Below the pieces are notes generated by a model, which was given only the letters and a program-made list of their open reading frames with translations, ran no database searches and had not been told where the DNA came from. Shown here in pieces: positions 1 to 12,500 of a stretch of 64,000 nt of DNA. This DNA is from Bradysia coprophila (lineage: Eukaryota; Arthropoda; Insecta; Diptera; Sciaridae). The stretch lies in NCBI RefSeq assembly GCF_014529535.1, contig NW_023503293.1, forward strand, positions 507,339-571,338, read 5' to 3'. The position numbers and the translations under genes were made by a program. Within the stretch, counting starts at the first letter, position 1. Each line of letters begins with the position of its first letter.

Positions 1-699
1 CAAGAGAGAGTGCAAATTCTCTCTAAACATGTCTCGCAAACACGTGATGAAGTTCCACTCTAGAATTTTTGTGAATGCATTGCCTTAATTGTAAGGCGTA
101 ACGTTCTTGGTAAATTGTTTCCATCATTTCGACGAACCCCCTCTTCCATTTTAAGTACTAACGTGATTAATGCATGCCCCCGTAATTTCATTAGAGCTAA
201 CGACTTAGTTTCCCAGGGGCAGTGAGTAAAATAAAAGTCCTATTTAATCCAACTCCAGCAAATGTAGAGTAAGCTTTAGGAGTGATCAGTTGTTGAAAAG
301 GTGTGACACCATTTACCGAGCTAATCTACCATTTCGTACAACACTTGTGGCAACTGAAATCGCGTCAGTTATGAGTCCTTGTTGTAAATGAATTAAAATT
401 AAATTAAAAATGAAATTTGTACAAGCCATTAAGTTTTAATACTTTCATATAATTACATTTTCTGCTTATCTGTTAATTACACAGTCTAAATATGTTTGTT
501 GTTGTTATCTTTATTATCATTTGATCATTTTCTGTTTCTTTTTGTTTAAATATCTTTATATACAACATGTGGATTAAATAAACGTCTCCTCTCCTTTGAT
601 TTTCACATCTTCTCTTATTTTAATTTTGCTCAATGAACATTAAATGTTGTGTATTCCATTTCGTGTCCTAGTTCTACTGTCTCTCATAGTTTAACAAAA
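1..699. other. Intergenic, no gene recognised
   Basis: AT-rich sequence downstream of the Tmem237 stop codon. I found no convincing exon, RNA gene or long repeat here. Any gene extending in from the left of the window is not visible. Confidence 0.5.
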
Positions 700-2450
700 T
701 TAATTATTGTTTAGTTGATATTGATGCATCTCCACCAGATGATCGAATAGTAAATCATTTTCGGATGACAATCCGATTAGAATCCACCCGGATATTGCAC
801 CCATACTACGTGCTATGGACATCGAATTCCAGATATTTAACACTCGATTGTTCTCCTATACGGGACAAATTGAATATTGTTGTAATCACATTTTAAGCAG
901 CAATCAATAGATGAATAATAGTTAATAGTTCTTACTATTTCGTCTTCCCATACGGTAACATTCATGCTAGTCACATACAGCCGTTCGTCCAGCGATTCGG
1001 CTGAGAGACTAAGTATTATTGTCGCTAAATAAATCATTACAATGATAATCCACTTGAAGGATATTGATTCAGCGGCATTGGATAGGCTCATTCGACACAG
1101 GTCCATTCTACCAAACAAAAAGGAAAATTAATTCTCCCAGACCGATAATGACTCACAACTGGACTAAGTAAAACCCTCAAAAAAAAAAAAAAAAATCTCA
1201 AATCGCAAAGCGAAAAGTTCCCGCCAATAAATAAAATTACGTTACCTACCTATCGAATATCGATACCATGCAAACGATGGCTAAGCAGTAAAATGTATTC
1301 GCATACATTTCAGCAAATGTAGAATAATGTTTGGTAGATCCCTGAATCCAATCATTTGGTTTCGTTGACGATATGAAAATTATATGAGATAAAGCGAGGC
1401 CGCCGAGCAGACCGTGACAAATATTTGTCAGCAATATCCAAATTCGCTGTATGGTGCAGGACATGTAAATGCCACTATTACTAAAATTGGATGGTCTGAA
1501 ATATAAAAATTAATTTCAACTCTTGCCATCACGTTCGATTAAAAGTGCAACACAATCGGCGAACTAAATTCTTACACATTGCCTTCGATATCGTGTCCCG
1601 AATGCTTCATATACAAGTCATGATCCACCGATCTGTAACTATTCCTAGACGTCTGTACAAACATTTTTTCAATTCTTGCGGGTGGACCTTCCGTTGGTGA
1701 TATGACTGGCGTAAATGGATTATAGATTTCTCCATTACCAGGTATTATATCGTCGACTAAATCGCTTAAGATGCTCGTTAATCCATTAGCCGACATTCGT
1801 TCCCTGCTTCCATTCAACTTTCCCACTTGAATGTTGCGCCGTTCCCGTTGCGATCGTGTTTTCCGATGAACCCGTCGATCCTCGATATTCTTATCGATCT
1901 CCATTTCACCCGACAACGATGCATCATTACATTGCCGCAAATATCGCATCAAGGTCTCGTTGGCTTGTCGCACTTCAAGTTCACCAGCAGCTATCATTTT
2001 CCGTTCCCTTCGACGTCTCGACTCCGATTTGCTACGTTTGCTGCGTGGACTCTTTTCTACACTACTCCTACTACGTGTGGATCGTTGCGCTGGACTCGCC
2101 GTAGGATCAGACATGGGTTTTCGATGTCCTCGTTGCATATCCCGATCGACATATCCAATAATTCCACTGTGAATTTTTTCGACACTGGTACTGTCCGCCA
2201 ATGTGTTGGGCTCGTTTGACACGTCTGGGACAACACTATTGCCCACATTCGCATCCACATTGCGTAGGAGTCGATTTTCATTCGAAGCATTTTCACTTTG
2301 TTGATTGACATTAACGCCAACACCATTACCGTCTTTTGCCCGGATTTCCACTATTTCGGATACTAATGAATCGTTCCGTTCATTTGTACGTAATTTTGAT
2401 GAGTTGCGATGATGTTCACGTCGTGAACTATGCACCTTTAATTCCTCCAT
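700..2450 (-). CDS. Tmem237: Transmembrane protein 237 homolog (ciliary transition zone), 4 exons
   Basis: The family (TMEM237/ALS2CR4, JBTS14 in humans) is a tetraspan component of the ciliary transition zone. Exons on the minus strand are 2450-1576, 1495-1250, 1107-936 and 855-700, with junction phases 2, 2 and 0. All have GT..AG ends, and together they encode 482 residues. Exon 1 encodes a charged, Arg/Ser/Lys-rich cytoplasmic region of about 290 residues. Exons 2-4 carry four hydrophobic helices: LLTNICHGLLGGLALSHIIF, ANTFYCLAIVCMVSIF, WIIIVMIYLATIILSL and SMGAISGWILIGL. The family hallmarks SIFDRMDLCRMSL and ATIILSLSAESLDERLY align with the vertebrate protein as I remember it. The start at 2450 (MEELKVH) is preferred because an upstream donor (AAG|GTGTAAG, near 2586) and an acceptor near 2503 suggest a spliced 5' leader. 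The reading frame itself stays open to an ATG at 2591. In flies, cilia are confined to sensory neurons and sperm, so narrow expression is expected (inference). Confidence 0.88.
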
Positions 2451-2659
2451 CAAATTTGGAAATCTATCCCAAATATGATGGACACAATTATAGTTTTCTC
2501 CAGAAGGGAAAAATAAAATAAAAATTAAATTGGAAATTAATACTAAAACACTGCTGTGTGTATGAAAAAACCACTGCTTACACCTTATCACATGAGGGAG
2601 AAATTTCTAACTGCCGAGTGGAACTAAAATACACAGAACGACGACGTCGTTTCATGTGA

Positions 2660-2667
2660 TGACGTCA
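2660..2667. promoter_or_regulatory. CRE-like palindrome upstream of Tmem237
   Basis: A full TGACGTCA site lies about 210 bp upstream of the chosen Tmem237 start. A second identical octamer is at 3138-3145. The octamer is the classical CREB/ATF site. Function here is inferred only. Confidence 0.35.
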
Positions 2668-2711
2668 AAGAAAGCACATACACACTCAAATGCAATTTTA
2701 TTGGATCAATA

Positions 2712-2957
2712 ATGGAGAAACGAGGAGTTTTTCTCGTTCATTTGTTTGGCTATGTGTGTGTAGCTATGGCGATATGTGGGTGTTCTTTAAGGATTACATT
2801 ATACGAGCTTTTTCAGGGGTGCAATAAATTTATCCGAAAATCAAGCGACTTACAGGACATTTCATTTCTAGATTTATTAAAAGATTTTGATTTGGCTGAA
2901 AAGTTTATTTCAACGAAAATCAACCATTCTGGAAAAGATAAATTTTCTTTTGTTTAA
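2712..2957 (+). CDS. Doubtful small ORF, hydrophobic N-terminus
   Basis: An ATG-initiated frame of 81 codons, divergent from Tmem237. Residues 7-25 are hydrophobic (VFLVHLFGYVCVAMAICGC) and could be a signal peptide, followed by a polar tail. I do not recognise it. It could equally be chance, since AT-rich spacer often yields frames of this size. No splice structure or codon bias supports it. Confidence 0.15.
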   Translation: MEKRGVFLVHLFGYVCVAMAICGCSLRITLYELFQGCNKFIRKSSDLQDISFLDLLKDFDLAEKFISTKINHSGKDKFSFV

Positions 2958-3896
2958 AAAATCATTCGAATGTAAAACATTCAAGTGTCAAGTGTCGACA
3001 CCGTAAACAGCTAAAATCCAACCCTTCTCCATGGGATGAAGAACTTGTATTATATTTTCCTTTCACTTAACGGGCATATAAAAATACGCAAATGTATAGA
3101 TGATGTCGGGTCCTTGTTTTGTCGTGTGGGTGGTTTATGACGTCAGTACAGATAGAATTTTTTCTGTGATGATGTAGACATGCATAGTGTTGTTGACTTT
3201 TTTTATTTAATGCTACAATCAATATAGCAAAACACAAAGTGTCGTACCACATGTACTTCCGATAATTTTTTTTACACAAAATTTATATGATATCCAACCC
3301 CCGGCTGTTCGAAAACTATACGAGTAATTAATAAAAGTTTCAATTTGTTTTTAAGTCAACCCCAATATGGGCGATATGAAGTCGATTATAGGTTCTATTT
3401 TTGGAAATTAGTTTTAAAATGTAATGCGATGCAATGCCTAAAGAAGAAATATTATTTGATATGGAGGTTCGACATTGATTGAGTGTAGTATGTCACCATT
3501 GACTGTGTTTCGCACTCAATGATATTTAAATGAACAATACAAAATTGAAGCTTGGAGCCCTTTTCACGAGACGTCTTTTATGGCGTCACTAATATGTTCC
3601 AACATTGAAGTGTCTATCTAGTCGTTTTACTTTTATTTTCGTTTTAAATTAGAAAGTAATTCCGCCCGTCCATTATCGTTAGTGAGCTAGTGTTAAAATA
3701 GGACCTGATTGCATTCATTAAAATGCATTCAGTGGAAATGATGAAGTGACACCATACGCACCATACGCTTATGTTTTTTATTGACCTATAGGTCTCAAAA
3801 ATTTAACAAATATTCAATTTTCAGTGTGTAAATCGCACTGGGAACGAATTCCTAATACGAACCCTTTCAACGCAACTTAGAGAAATAGAGAGAAAT

Positions 3897-3938
<42 letters not shown>

Positions 3939-4299
3939 CTCGGAGAGAACGAAACGAGGAACTTCATCTATTAGAACATATTTGTAATGGCCGAACGGTC
4001 ACCGATGTTCCTTAATTCCATCGACTGCAAAGTCAAGAGTCTTACTTCAGGAAATGCATCTTACTGTTATTGATGAATGAAGTGTTGGAGTTTGATTGGA
4101 AAATACTGTAATGTCTGAATTTAGAGTATAACTCATGCTTGAAGTCCGTTGCTATAGCGATTGATGACACGATAACTTGATCAATACTGGACCGACTTTC
4201 AAAGTTCAATAGACGAGGAACAAAATTCCTGAAGTCAAGTTAGTTTATGGGCAATATCGATCTAATTATGAAGGAATTAAGTACCAAAGGAATCACATT
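2958..4299. other. Intergenic, no gene recognised
   Basis: AT-rich spacer. Apart from the GA microsatellite and a second CRE-like octamer at 3138-3145, nothing gene-like is visible on either strand. Confidence 0.5.
3903..3936. repeat. (GA)n microsatellite
   Basis: About 17 uninterrupted GA dinucleotides, in a wider GA-rich patch from about 3880 to 3960. GA tracts can recruit GAGA-factor-type proteins in flies, but it lies in no recognised promoter. Confidence 0.9.
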
Positions 4300-4822
4300 C
4301 AAAATAATTGCGGCTTGTCAAATTTCGGGACCCTGGACTTTACTTAAATAGTCGTGTAATGCCTCCAAATAAATTTCTAAAAATCTAGAATAGACCGTGT
4401 GCAGTATAAATAATTTATTTTAATTGATGTAGATTATTATTCTGTAGAACAAAAGTGTTAACAGAATATCTGAAAAATGTCTGCTTGATTTTATATCTCA
4501 CTTTAAAAGCTGTAATTTGAATGAGACTAAAAGGATATCCGATCCATTCTAATTCATTCTAATTGGATTCTTACTAAGATTCTAATAAGTGGGATGGCAT
4601 CGGGATGGCAACAATATTTTTCAATAATTTCTATAAAAAAATTTAAATATTTTTTTCAATGGTTTTCATGGTAAATCTTATTTTTATTGAAATATGAAAC
4701 TTTTTTCTCAAAATCGCACACGGTCTATTCAGTTTTGGATTTTTAGAAATTTATTTGGAGGCATTACTCGACTATTTAAGTAAAGCCCAGGGTCCCGAAA
4801 GTTGGCAAGCCGCAATTAATTT
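4300..4822. mobile_element. Foldback/MITE with ~105-bp inverted arms
   Basis: Bases 4300-4406 reappear inverted at 4717-4822 with only scattered differences. Shared segments include TTTACTTAAATAGTCG and GCCTCCAAATAAATTTC. About 310 bp of AT-rich sequence lies between the arms. There is no transposase frame, so this is a non-autonomous inverted-repeat element. Exact ends and target duplication are not resolved. Confidence 0.7.
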
Positions 4823-4935
4823 CAATGTGTTAAGTATTCCCAAAGGAACATCTCGGAGTGGTTCAGGTCCCATGCATTGTAAGCCATCAAATTCACATCA
4901 GTCCAGTAGCCTCAACACATACGTTTTCTGTTTTA

Positions 4936-5147
4936 CCACGGCAGAGGAAAATAAACCAGGCAGGAGCGCTTGATTTGACTGGTGATGATGATGATGATGA
5001 TGATGAATTATCCAGTAGCCTTACATTATGCGAATAAAATAAATTCAGCTTATGTCAGTGTTCATTTGAGTTCTATTTCATTTCGGTGCCTTATTTGACG
5101 CTTCAAAAATGAACCGCTACTGCCTGGTTTATTTTACTCTGCCGTGG
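4936..5147. mobile_element. MITE, CCACGGCAGAG family (copy 1)
   Basis: A 212-bp element whose ends are inverted copies of each other: CCACGGCAGAG then AAAATAAACCAGGCAG, mirrored at 5117-5147. Related copies lie at 60343-60684 and, truncated, at 26108-26208. It contains a GAT trinucleotide run. No coding capacity. Confidence 0.75.
4983..5006. repeat. (GAT)n microsatellite
   Basis: Eight tandem GAT/ATG triplets inside the MITE at 4936-5147. They are absent from the other copies, so this is a local expansion. Confidence 0.85.
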
Positions 5148-5576
5148 GTTTCACAAGAGAGTTAAAAAGAGGATATTTCCTTCCTTGCCGTGTTTCTTTT
5201 TCCATTTAGGGAATCAAGTTAAGGGACCTGATCCTACCATAACGTAGGGCCTAGTAAATATTCTTTAATTTCGATAGGCAAGAATGGAGTGGGCGACGAC
5301 TTTGATAAATAATGGTTTATTAGGCAGTAGGGCTCTGGTTATGGAAAGAAGCTACACGCACCAGGCAACGAACATATACGGAGACAAAGAATTGAAAGGA
5401 ATTTGAGGATTTCGAGACATCAGCAAATGTCGAGCGATCATATGAGGAATTTATAATATGATTCAACTAGTGTGGTACATTAGGTCCACTGATTGGATTT
5501 ATGGTAATTCTTTCTAATTTCAATTTATTTTCGATCAAAAATTAGACATCAAAATACAAAATCTACGGGAAATATT
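5148..5576. other. Spacer downstream of MED18, no gene
   Basis: Nothing gene-like seen. This is the presumed 3' UTR and terminator side of MED18. Confidence 0.45.
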
Positions 5577-6377
5577 TCACAGTCTCTTGTAGTCAATTTT
5601 CTCCAGTTTCACTAACGGTCTAAGCTGTTCGGCAAAGTGCACCATTTCCTTCCCGATTCCATCCTGACCAGCTGTCAGTACCGATAATTCGACCAGATAA
5701 CTTTGCGTGAATGGAATCGGATCCGTGTAACTTTCAGGATTCGAAGGTACTCCGCCCAATTTGAATATTTTGGCGACGGTGATTTTCATGCGACCTTTTC
5801 GGAACATATAACCACGGCTAGTGTACTCGAAATCGACGTTACAGCCCAATTCTTTTAGATACTCAATCACTGTCGGCGTACACGCAATGTCCAAGCTGTT
5901 TCGCACCAACGTCGGCCGCGTTCGGTCACCCACTTCTTGTTGACCAATGTATCGAAGTTGATACGGTGCATCCATTATATCGATGGCCCTACGAACTCGC
6001 AGAATCAGTGGGGCTACCTGCTCGTCGATCAGAAATTCTTGTAAATAAATTTGCTGACGAAATTATTCCGCACACAAACCCCTTCCTTCGTTGATAAGAG
6101 GCTGAAACAGATCTCATGATCATGAAATGTTTGCAGTCCTTGATCCATATTGTCGCAGAGGCCACGCAATCTGTAAATATTCGAAATGTTTTTGGTTGGT
6201 TTAGTAAAGGCTTAGATTTTATTATGACAGTCTCCGAGGCAATGAAAGTCACCTTTGTACCAAATGATCCACATGCAAGTCTAAAATAGTTCCCTGGAGC
6301 AGATACTCATGCTGTGGTATGATTTGTAGCGCATTTGCTAGTGAATCAAGAGCCGATGTGATATAACCAGTGGACAT
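5577..6377 (-). CDS. MED18: Mediator complex subunit 18, 3 exons
   Basis: MED18 is a head-module subunit of the Mediator complex, which bridges transcription factors and RNA polymerase II. Exons are 6377-6253, 6170-6080 and 6017-5577 (218 residues; the human protein is about 208). Family landmarks in order are EYLLQGTILDLHVDHLVQ, RLRGLCDNM (across the first junction), PLILRVRRA, YQLRYIGQQEVGD, RGYMFRKGRMKITV, SYLVELSV and the C-terminal FAEQLRPLVKLEKIDYKRL. They cover the whole beta-barrel fold. The start is the ATG just before STGYITSALDSLANAL, matching the short N-terminus of insect homologs. The second intron is only 62 nt and uses a GTTTGT donor, the weakest part of the model. The alternative acceptor at about 6037 would change about 7 residues. 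Confidence 0.93.
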
Positions 6378-6648
6378 TTTGATTAAACCACTGATTCGTG
6401 CCGCAAACCAAAAAACGAAAAATGTTGGAAATATCAGACAAAAATCGCGATGAGGCCACACAAAGATGCAAATGGTTGGTAGAAACGAAACTGAGTTTTA
6501 TGTCATTTGCACAAAAAGAGCAGTCGGAACAAAAGAGCAGTGATTACAGATGAAGTCATAAAAACTCATCCAATTAGCACGACTTTAACATACGTGTGCT
6601 TCAAGTAGTACGACTGCAATGTGCTTTGCTGCAACGCAAATACGTGCG

Positions 6649-6757
6649 CACAGAAAATCGTCGAAAATGTGAGCAATAGAGGCGTAAACGATGGAAGAGC
6701 TTCTATTGTTTATTGTTTGCGACTCTATTGTTAACACGTTCGACGATTTTCTGTGTG
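6649..6757. repeat. Short imperfect palindrome
   Basis: CACAGAAAATCGTCGAA at the left end is mirrored as TTCGACGATTTTCTGTG at the right. The GAGTCGCAAAC/GAGGCGTAAAC arms continue inward. Probably a small MITE upstream of MED18. Confidence 0.6.
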
Positions 6758-7449
6758 TACGGTGTATAACTTCATCGAATATGAAGAACGATATGGATGA
6801 TTCAATACGTTTCTGGTTAGTCGGCTTTTTGATGTCATCATGACATTGTCACAGAGGCGCCGACTACGGTATTGCCGCGAGGCTCGAGCAACACTGTGAC
6901 CAAATTCGACGAGGCTGAGCAACACTCGACGACACAATAAAAATCATTTTTAAATCAAAAATGGTTAAACTGTAGAAGAAAACGAAGCAAGTCAAAAATT
7001 CTCGCTGCGCGGCATTTCACTTTATATGACTAATTTCAGCGTTACCTTCACTACATTCTCGGAATTACGTTACCTCCATTTTCAATTTTATTTTTAATCG
7101 GTGCGGAACTTTATTCTGATAAAAATTTGGAGATTTTGAGGATCCACAGCAACAATGCAATTTCCATTTCTTAAAAAATGTTTCACTGAAACGAAGCGAA
7201 ATGAATAAGATTTATCAAACTGAATCATTCCAGTTTTGTAATAGTATGTTAATTACATGACGAATGTGTGCGTGCGTATATATATCCAAGTGTGAATGTT
7301 TACGTACGAGAGCGTTAGCGAAGTTTTTGAGGGTCCGTCTAGGAACGAACTTTATCTTCATTCGAATTTACGACAACATTTGATCTTTTTAGCAGCATAA
7401 TTATAAAAAAAGACCTCGCTACGCTCGCAATTATCTTTTATTTTTTGTA

Positions 7450-7564
7450 CAGTCGTTGTCATTTCATTTTACTTGCTATCAAAATTCAGCTGTTTTGCCA
7501 ATTCAAAATGCATTGAAAAAACAGCTGAAATTTGACAGTAAGTAAAATGAAATAACAACGACTG
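7450..7564. mobile_element. 115-bp palindromic MITE with TA target duplication
   Basis: The ends CAGTCGTTGTCATTTC and GAAATAACAACGACTG are inverted repeats, and the arms continue through TTTTACTT and CAGCTG. The element is flanked by TA on both sides (7448-7449 and 7565-7566), the signature of the Tc1/mariner superfamily. It has no coding capacity. Confidence 0.8.
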
Positions 7565-7960
7565 TATATAATGGGTCCTATAAAGCAGTCTAACCCAATG
7601 TTCAAGTGTCCAGTACACGGCTGTTATCGATAAGTAAATTTTACAAAAATATCAATTTCGGATTATACGAAAAAGGGACTTTTTTGGGCAACACTATTCG
7701 AAAAATGAAGTCGGCGCCTCTGCATTGTCATGCCATTCTGGATCTCTTTATCACATTCGATAAGTCGATTTCACTGCTGAATTTTTTGAACGAGAAGATT
7801 TCAAATGTCAAGAAATCTTAAGGATTCATTAATAATCTAAGTTACATCGATTACCTCGTATGATGCAGATCGGAAGCTATACAGGCGCTCCAGAATCAAA
7901 AGTCAAATTGCGGTAATTTTCAAGACGGTTCAATGAACCCTCTTGATCGTTGAATTGACG

Positions 7961-8030
7961 AAATGACGCTACGTTAGAAAGATCTCCGCACTTTCCATTT
8001 TGAATTTCGACCGCACTTCTGGCGTGAATT
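7961..8030 (+). repeat. 70-bp dispersed repeat, copy A
   Basis: This stretch recurs almost unchanged and gap-free in opposite orientation at 62610-62679. Its core is GACGCTACGTTAGAAAGA then CTCCGCACTTTCCATTTTG. Its identity is unknown and it lacks obvious inverted ends. Confidence 0.75.
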
Positions 8031-8510
8031 AGTCTAATCGACTAAACAAAGAATAACAAAAATTTGTCATTACTGCCTTGCCCACGTTTTTACTTCGCTT
8101 AGATCCGAAAGTGCGATTTTGTACGTGTGCAAAACAGTAAGTACTTAACTTATCGTGATGTCAAGAGCTTATTTGACAGGGCAGGTCGATTCTTGTAAAT
8201 TAAATTTCACTGAGCTAATTCTAAATCAGTTGGTAACAGCTCGAGTAATCTTCTCCCATTTTCGTTGTCAGGCAAAAAATTTCTCTCTGCTTCAGAAAGT
8301 TTCAGGTTTAACCCATTCAGTACTTACTTCCTCACCATCCTTTTCGTCCCTTCACGATTCACACTTCAATTTCAAGCTTTTTGTTTCATAAATTGGAAAT
8401 TTTGCTGCTGGGACTTTCGTTCTGAAATGAACTAACCGAACTAACTGAAACCGAAAGTGTCAAATGACACAATTCTGTCTGTTTTTGTTTACAAATTTGT
8501 GACTGGAGAT

Positions 8511-9390
8511 ATGCTCGGTACAAGGATTCATATCTCGAGGCAATAACTCAACCATTTTTTAATCCAATAATTTTTCAGCATCAGTAGTGACCAGAGGAGT
8601 AAAACGACTATTAAATGCAACTTTCAAGATGAGCAGTCACAGTGATGCAGGTCCGATAGCAATAGCAATAACTGAGTCTATAAAAGATGGTCTTCAACCC
8701 GTTCACCTCGAAGTGGTTAATGAGTCGTACATGCACAACGTACCAAAGGGATCCGAAACGCATTTTAAAGTACTAGTGGTATGTGTGGCTCGGTCCCAAT
8801 AAATACCTAGAATAGTCTCTCTGACTTCCAGTAGCGGTTTCGCAAATCACAGTGCACGAACACCAAAGACACTTGTCTGATGTTTTACAATGTCGATTAT
8901 GTTTCAGAGACCTGGTCCTTTTTGGATTGGGTCTTTTTGAACCATTGAACCACCAAGAAGCCATTGTATAGCACTATAAACAGGCACCAGAACAGATTTG
9001 AAATACACTGCTGTTTTGTGACCGTTAAAAAGATTCTGGTGCCTGTTTATAGTGCGTTAATAGCAGATATACTAGGCTTTCCTTCTCGTGCTTGATTAAT
9101 CCAACGATTGGAAATAAACTCAAATTTCTGTTTGCCATTTTAGGTTTCCGAAAAGTTTCAGGACCTGTCCCTGTTGAAGGTAACATCACCGAAAGTGATA
9201 GTTGTGCTTCCCATTACTCTTCATTTTTCCTACATTTCAGAGACATCGGCTGATAAACGATTTGGTGAAGACCAAATTACAGGGAAACTTTGTGCATGCA
9301 CTGTCCATCGAAGCCAAAACACCAACGCAATGGGACGATACGTACAAATTGGAGCCGAGTCCGAATTGTCGCGGCGGATTTGGAAAATGA
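8511..9390 (+). CDS. BolA1: BolA-like protein 1, mitochondrial, 4 exons
   Basis: BOLA1 works with glutaredoxin 5 in mitochondrial iron-sulphur cluster handling and redox balance. Exons are 8511-8517, 8579-8778, 9144-9179 and 9241-9390 (130 residues). The first exon supplies only ATG CTC G. Joined to exon 2 it gives [19 protein letters not shown], a basic amphipathic stretch like a mitochondrial presequence. The BolA domain follows: [46 protein letters not shown] and [15 protein letters not shown]. These include the invariant His of the [10 protein letters not shown] motif. The exon-1 donor (GTACAA) is weak. If it is wrong, translation would start at the ATG before SSHSDAG in exon 2. Intron 2 holds an 85-bp hairpin element. 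The gene converges on ash2 with 155 bp between stop codons. Confidence 0.92.
8971..9055. mobile_element. 85-bp hairpin element in BolA1 intron 2
   Basis: GCACTATAAACAGGCACCAG at the left is perfectly mirrored at the right (CTGGTGCCTGTTTATAGTGC). A 41-bp loop separates them. This is a perfect stem of about 22 bp, MITE-like, sitting in an intron in a unique copy as far as this window shows. Confidence 0.75.
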
Positions 9391-9545
9391 TTTCACCGGT
9401 GTTTCGGGGAACCGTTAAATAGCAAAATGTTTTATTTGTTTTTCCTTTGTACAGACAAAAAATAGAAGAGAAACGAAAAAAATAAAAATTTGATTTTTCG
9501 TGAACAGAAGCGGATAAATGAACGAACAAAAAAGGTACACTAATC

Positions 9546-12500
9546 TCATAAACTGAAATTGTCCAGTCTCAGTTTGCCATCGTTTTCGGTGAAGTACATC
9601 ATGTCAGCTAACGATTGCTCGCAAATTAAATCTTCAACACGATCGTGCATCTGCAACAAAAAGACAATTCGTTTCATTTCCGCCGCAAAGTCTGCGAACA
9701 AAACGGTCATTATGGACTCACCGCTCGACACTGGTATTGTTCTTCGATTTCCGGATACTTAAATGTTGATGTCGGGCCAAAGTTGACACTAACCGTAGCA
9801 TTTTTGAATACTGATATGGCCGGATAGTAGGCGCCATGGTATATGTCCACGAAGGCTTCGCCTTGAGATTCACCATTTTTGAAGAAAATTATTTTGCTTC
9901 CTTTGACTGGAGTAAGATTTTTCAACGTTTCGCTGACACGATCTTTATCTTCGTAGTACAAATGACTTTTGAATTTCACCAACGGCTGTCGAAACGAACA
10001 GAAAACATCGTCAGACCTTGCCTACTTCACCTGTTGATGGTAACTTACCCGATCTTTAAATGTATTCGGCATATAATTGATGTTCTGGGATGTTTGGGGT
10101 AATACAATTAGGAAACCCAACGTGTCCCCTTCACCATAACCGCCACTATATGATTTACCGTTGGATTCATGGAATTTTGTTCCTTTGAGAGATCGCCACG
10201 AATATCCAAATTTATCGTAACCCAGTGGAGCTTGTAAATTGGCATATTCTTGTCCCCAACCTAAGCGAGTAGCTGCACCTTCCGGCATCTCTTCAATTGT
10301 CACTTCAAAGTACCATGAACCTCTGGTTACAACTACAAGGATTAACAATAAGCTGTGAAGGATATCGACATCTTTCAATTAAAGCAATTTGAACCTACAA
10401 TGCGATGCTCTGACCATGCAATAACCTTTGTCACCTGTGACAGCCAATCGATCTTCGGAAATTTTCAACTGTGACGCTCGATCGTGCAGAGCCAGCAGTA
10501 CGGAATTCGGTGACAGGGCTCGATACAACCATCCTGGTATTGGCTTTCCGGCCCAATCAGCCGATTCGTCGAACTCCTGTCGAAACGGTGCATGCGGATC
10601 CGGTTCGGCTAAAATGTATCGATAGCCATCTTTGTTGAATGGATGTTCCAATGGGTAACCATGAGCTGGCAGTTTGACATTGGACGATATATCGCCGGCA
10701 GGTCGACCTTTTTTACCAGCTGGTCCCGAATCGCCACCGGGCAGTTTTCGTTTGTTGTGTCGACCTCCTTTTGAAAGGCTGGCTGTAAATTTTGAACGAA
10801 GATATTTAGAAAATGTCTGAAAAGTCAGTCAGTATTCCCAACTAAACTGAACTTTTAAATCTCAAGTTTTTTGGCCTAAAGACGCAAGCAAACTTTATGC
10901 GGCGGCCTGATGCCAAAGAAAAAATTGGGTTCAGTTTCAGACTGAACCAAATAGACTCTGGTTCATTTGTCTGTACCGGAAATCTCTATATTAATTAAGT
11001 ATTTAGGTCATTTGAGGTCGTTTTAAATTTTCGTCTTTATATTGACTTCGGTAAAACAAAACCAAACATTTTTTCAAAAATTCATCAGTTTTCGTTCAAC
11101 TTTGAACTTGTACTTGTAGTACTACAGATCGATAAACTCGTTCCATAACATTGATGACTTCAGAAGTTAGCTATGCGAAACGAAATACATCAAGTGTGTT
11201 AGTATCGTAATTGTTGAAACGAATTAAACAAAGTTTGTCCATTAGGTATATATTGGAATACATATGACACTAGCCACTTCATTTCGATATATATATGTTT
11301 CCTTGACTGTATAATGTATAATAAAACTGAAAAAAAACGTTCAAGAAAATTGCAAAGTTCAAGGTTGTATCGTTCAGCTTGAAGTGCTGCATTATGTTTT
11401 GCTGTATAAGCTTTGTGTTAATATTTTATTTAGTACGAGTCGACCTAAATTGATGTATTATTCTCAGCTATATTAGAAATAAAATGAATTATCACACCAC
11501 GTACGTTCGTCCATTATGTTTAATCAATGATCCGTTTAATCGCCGCTGAACCGTTTCTGTTTTATCACCTCAACGATCCCATTCAAATTTTCACAAAATT
11601 TTGGTTTTCTTCCGTTTATTTTTCTTTCTCTCTCTCTCTCGGAATTGTTCACTTAAATATTCTAAAGAATTTATTGTGTCTTCTTCTCGTTGGGATCAGT
11701 TGATAAAAAAAACGAGAAGCCAAAATTTACCGACCGAATGAATAAAACAAAAATTACATCACATGCAACATTGCTTAAACCATAGAAATAGCACAGAGAT
11801 AAACGAGAACAACAAATAAATATCAATTTTCATTCATATCAACGATTAAATAGAAAGGAAAAAAAATCGTTTAATGTTTGGTCGTGTTTACAATTATCTT
11901 TCAACTGAAATAAGAAACACCACACAACTCACATACTCGGCTATATATACGTTATTTAGTATAAATATAAATATATATCAGTGAAACATGGGTAAACGGC
12001 ATAATACATGTATGCCCACAGTTTTTAGACTTTATTTTATTAAATTTTTTTTTTCTTCTTCTCTTTATTATGACGACGACACGATATTGAATGAAATACA
12101 CCTCACTTATATAATGTGGTTATACGATGGGCTGTTTAATTTCTATACACGATGAATGAATGAAACAAACATAAAATGCGAAAAGAAAATAACAGAATGG
12201 AAAACAACAACAACAACGACCAAATTTGAATCGTACAAAGTATATCCACTCCACAGAATTATTCAATTTATATATATATATTGTGCTACGATAAGGACTT
12301 TACACACAGCAGCGTGAGTAGTTTTTATACATTTTTTGTGTGTTGTTCGTCGGCGTTACATTTTGAATTTAGCCGATATGCCGAGTCGAGGAGAAAAGTG
12401 TAAAAATGCACGTTACTATTTTCGATGGAGTTTCGCGTTAATTACGTTCCAATTTTAAGAAAGACACGCCAATGAGCTCATTAAGAACTCTTTGGAATTT

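Noticed and set aside
1827-2219. Overlapping plus-strand frames up to 130 codons opposite Tmem237 exon 1
   Set aside because: They are antisense shadows of the arginine/serine-rich coding exon and show no motif of their own.
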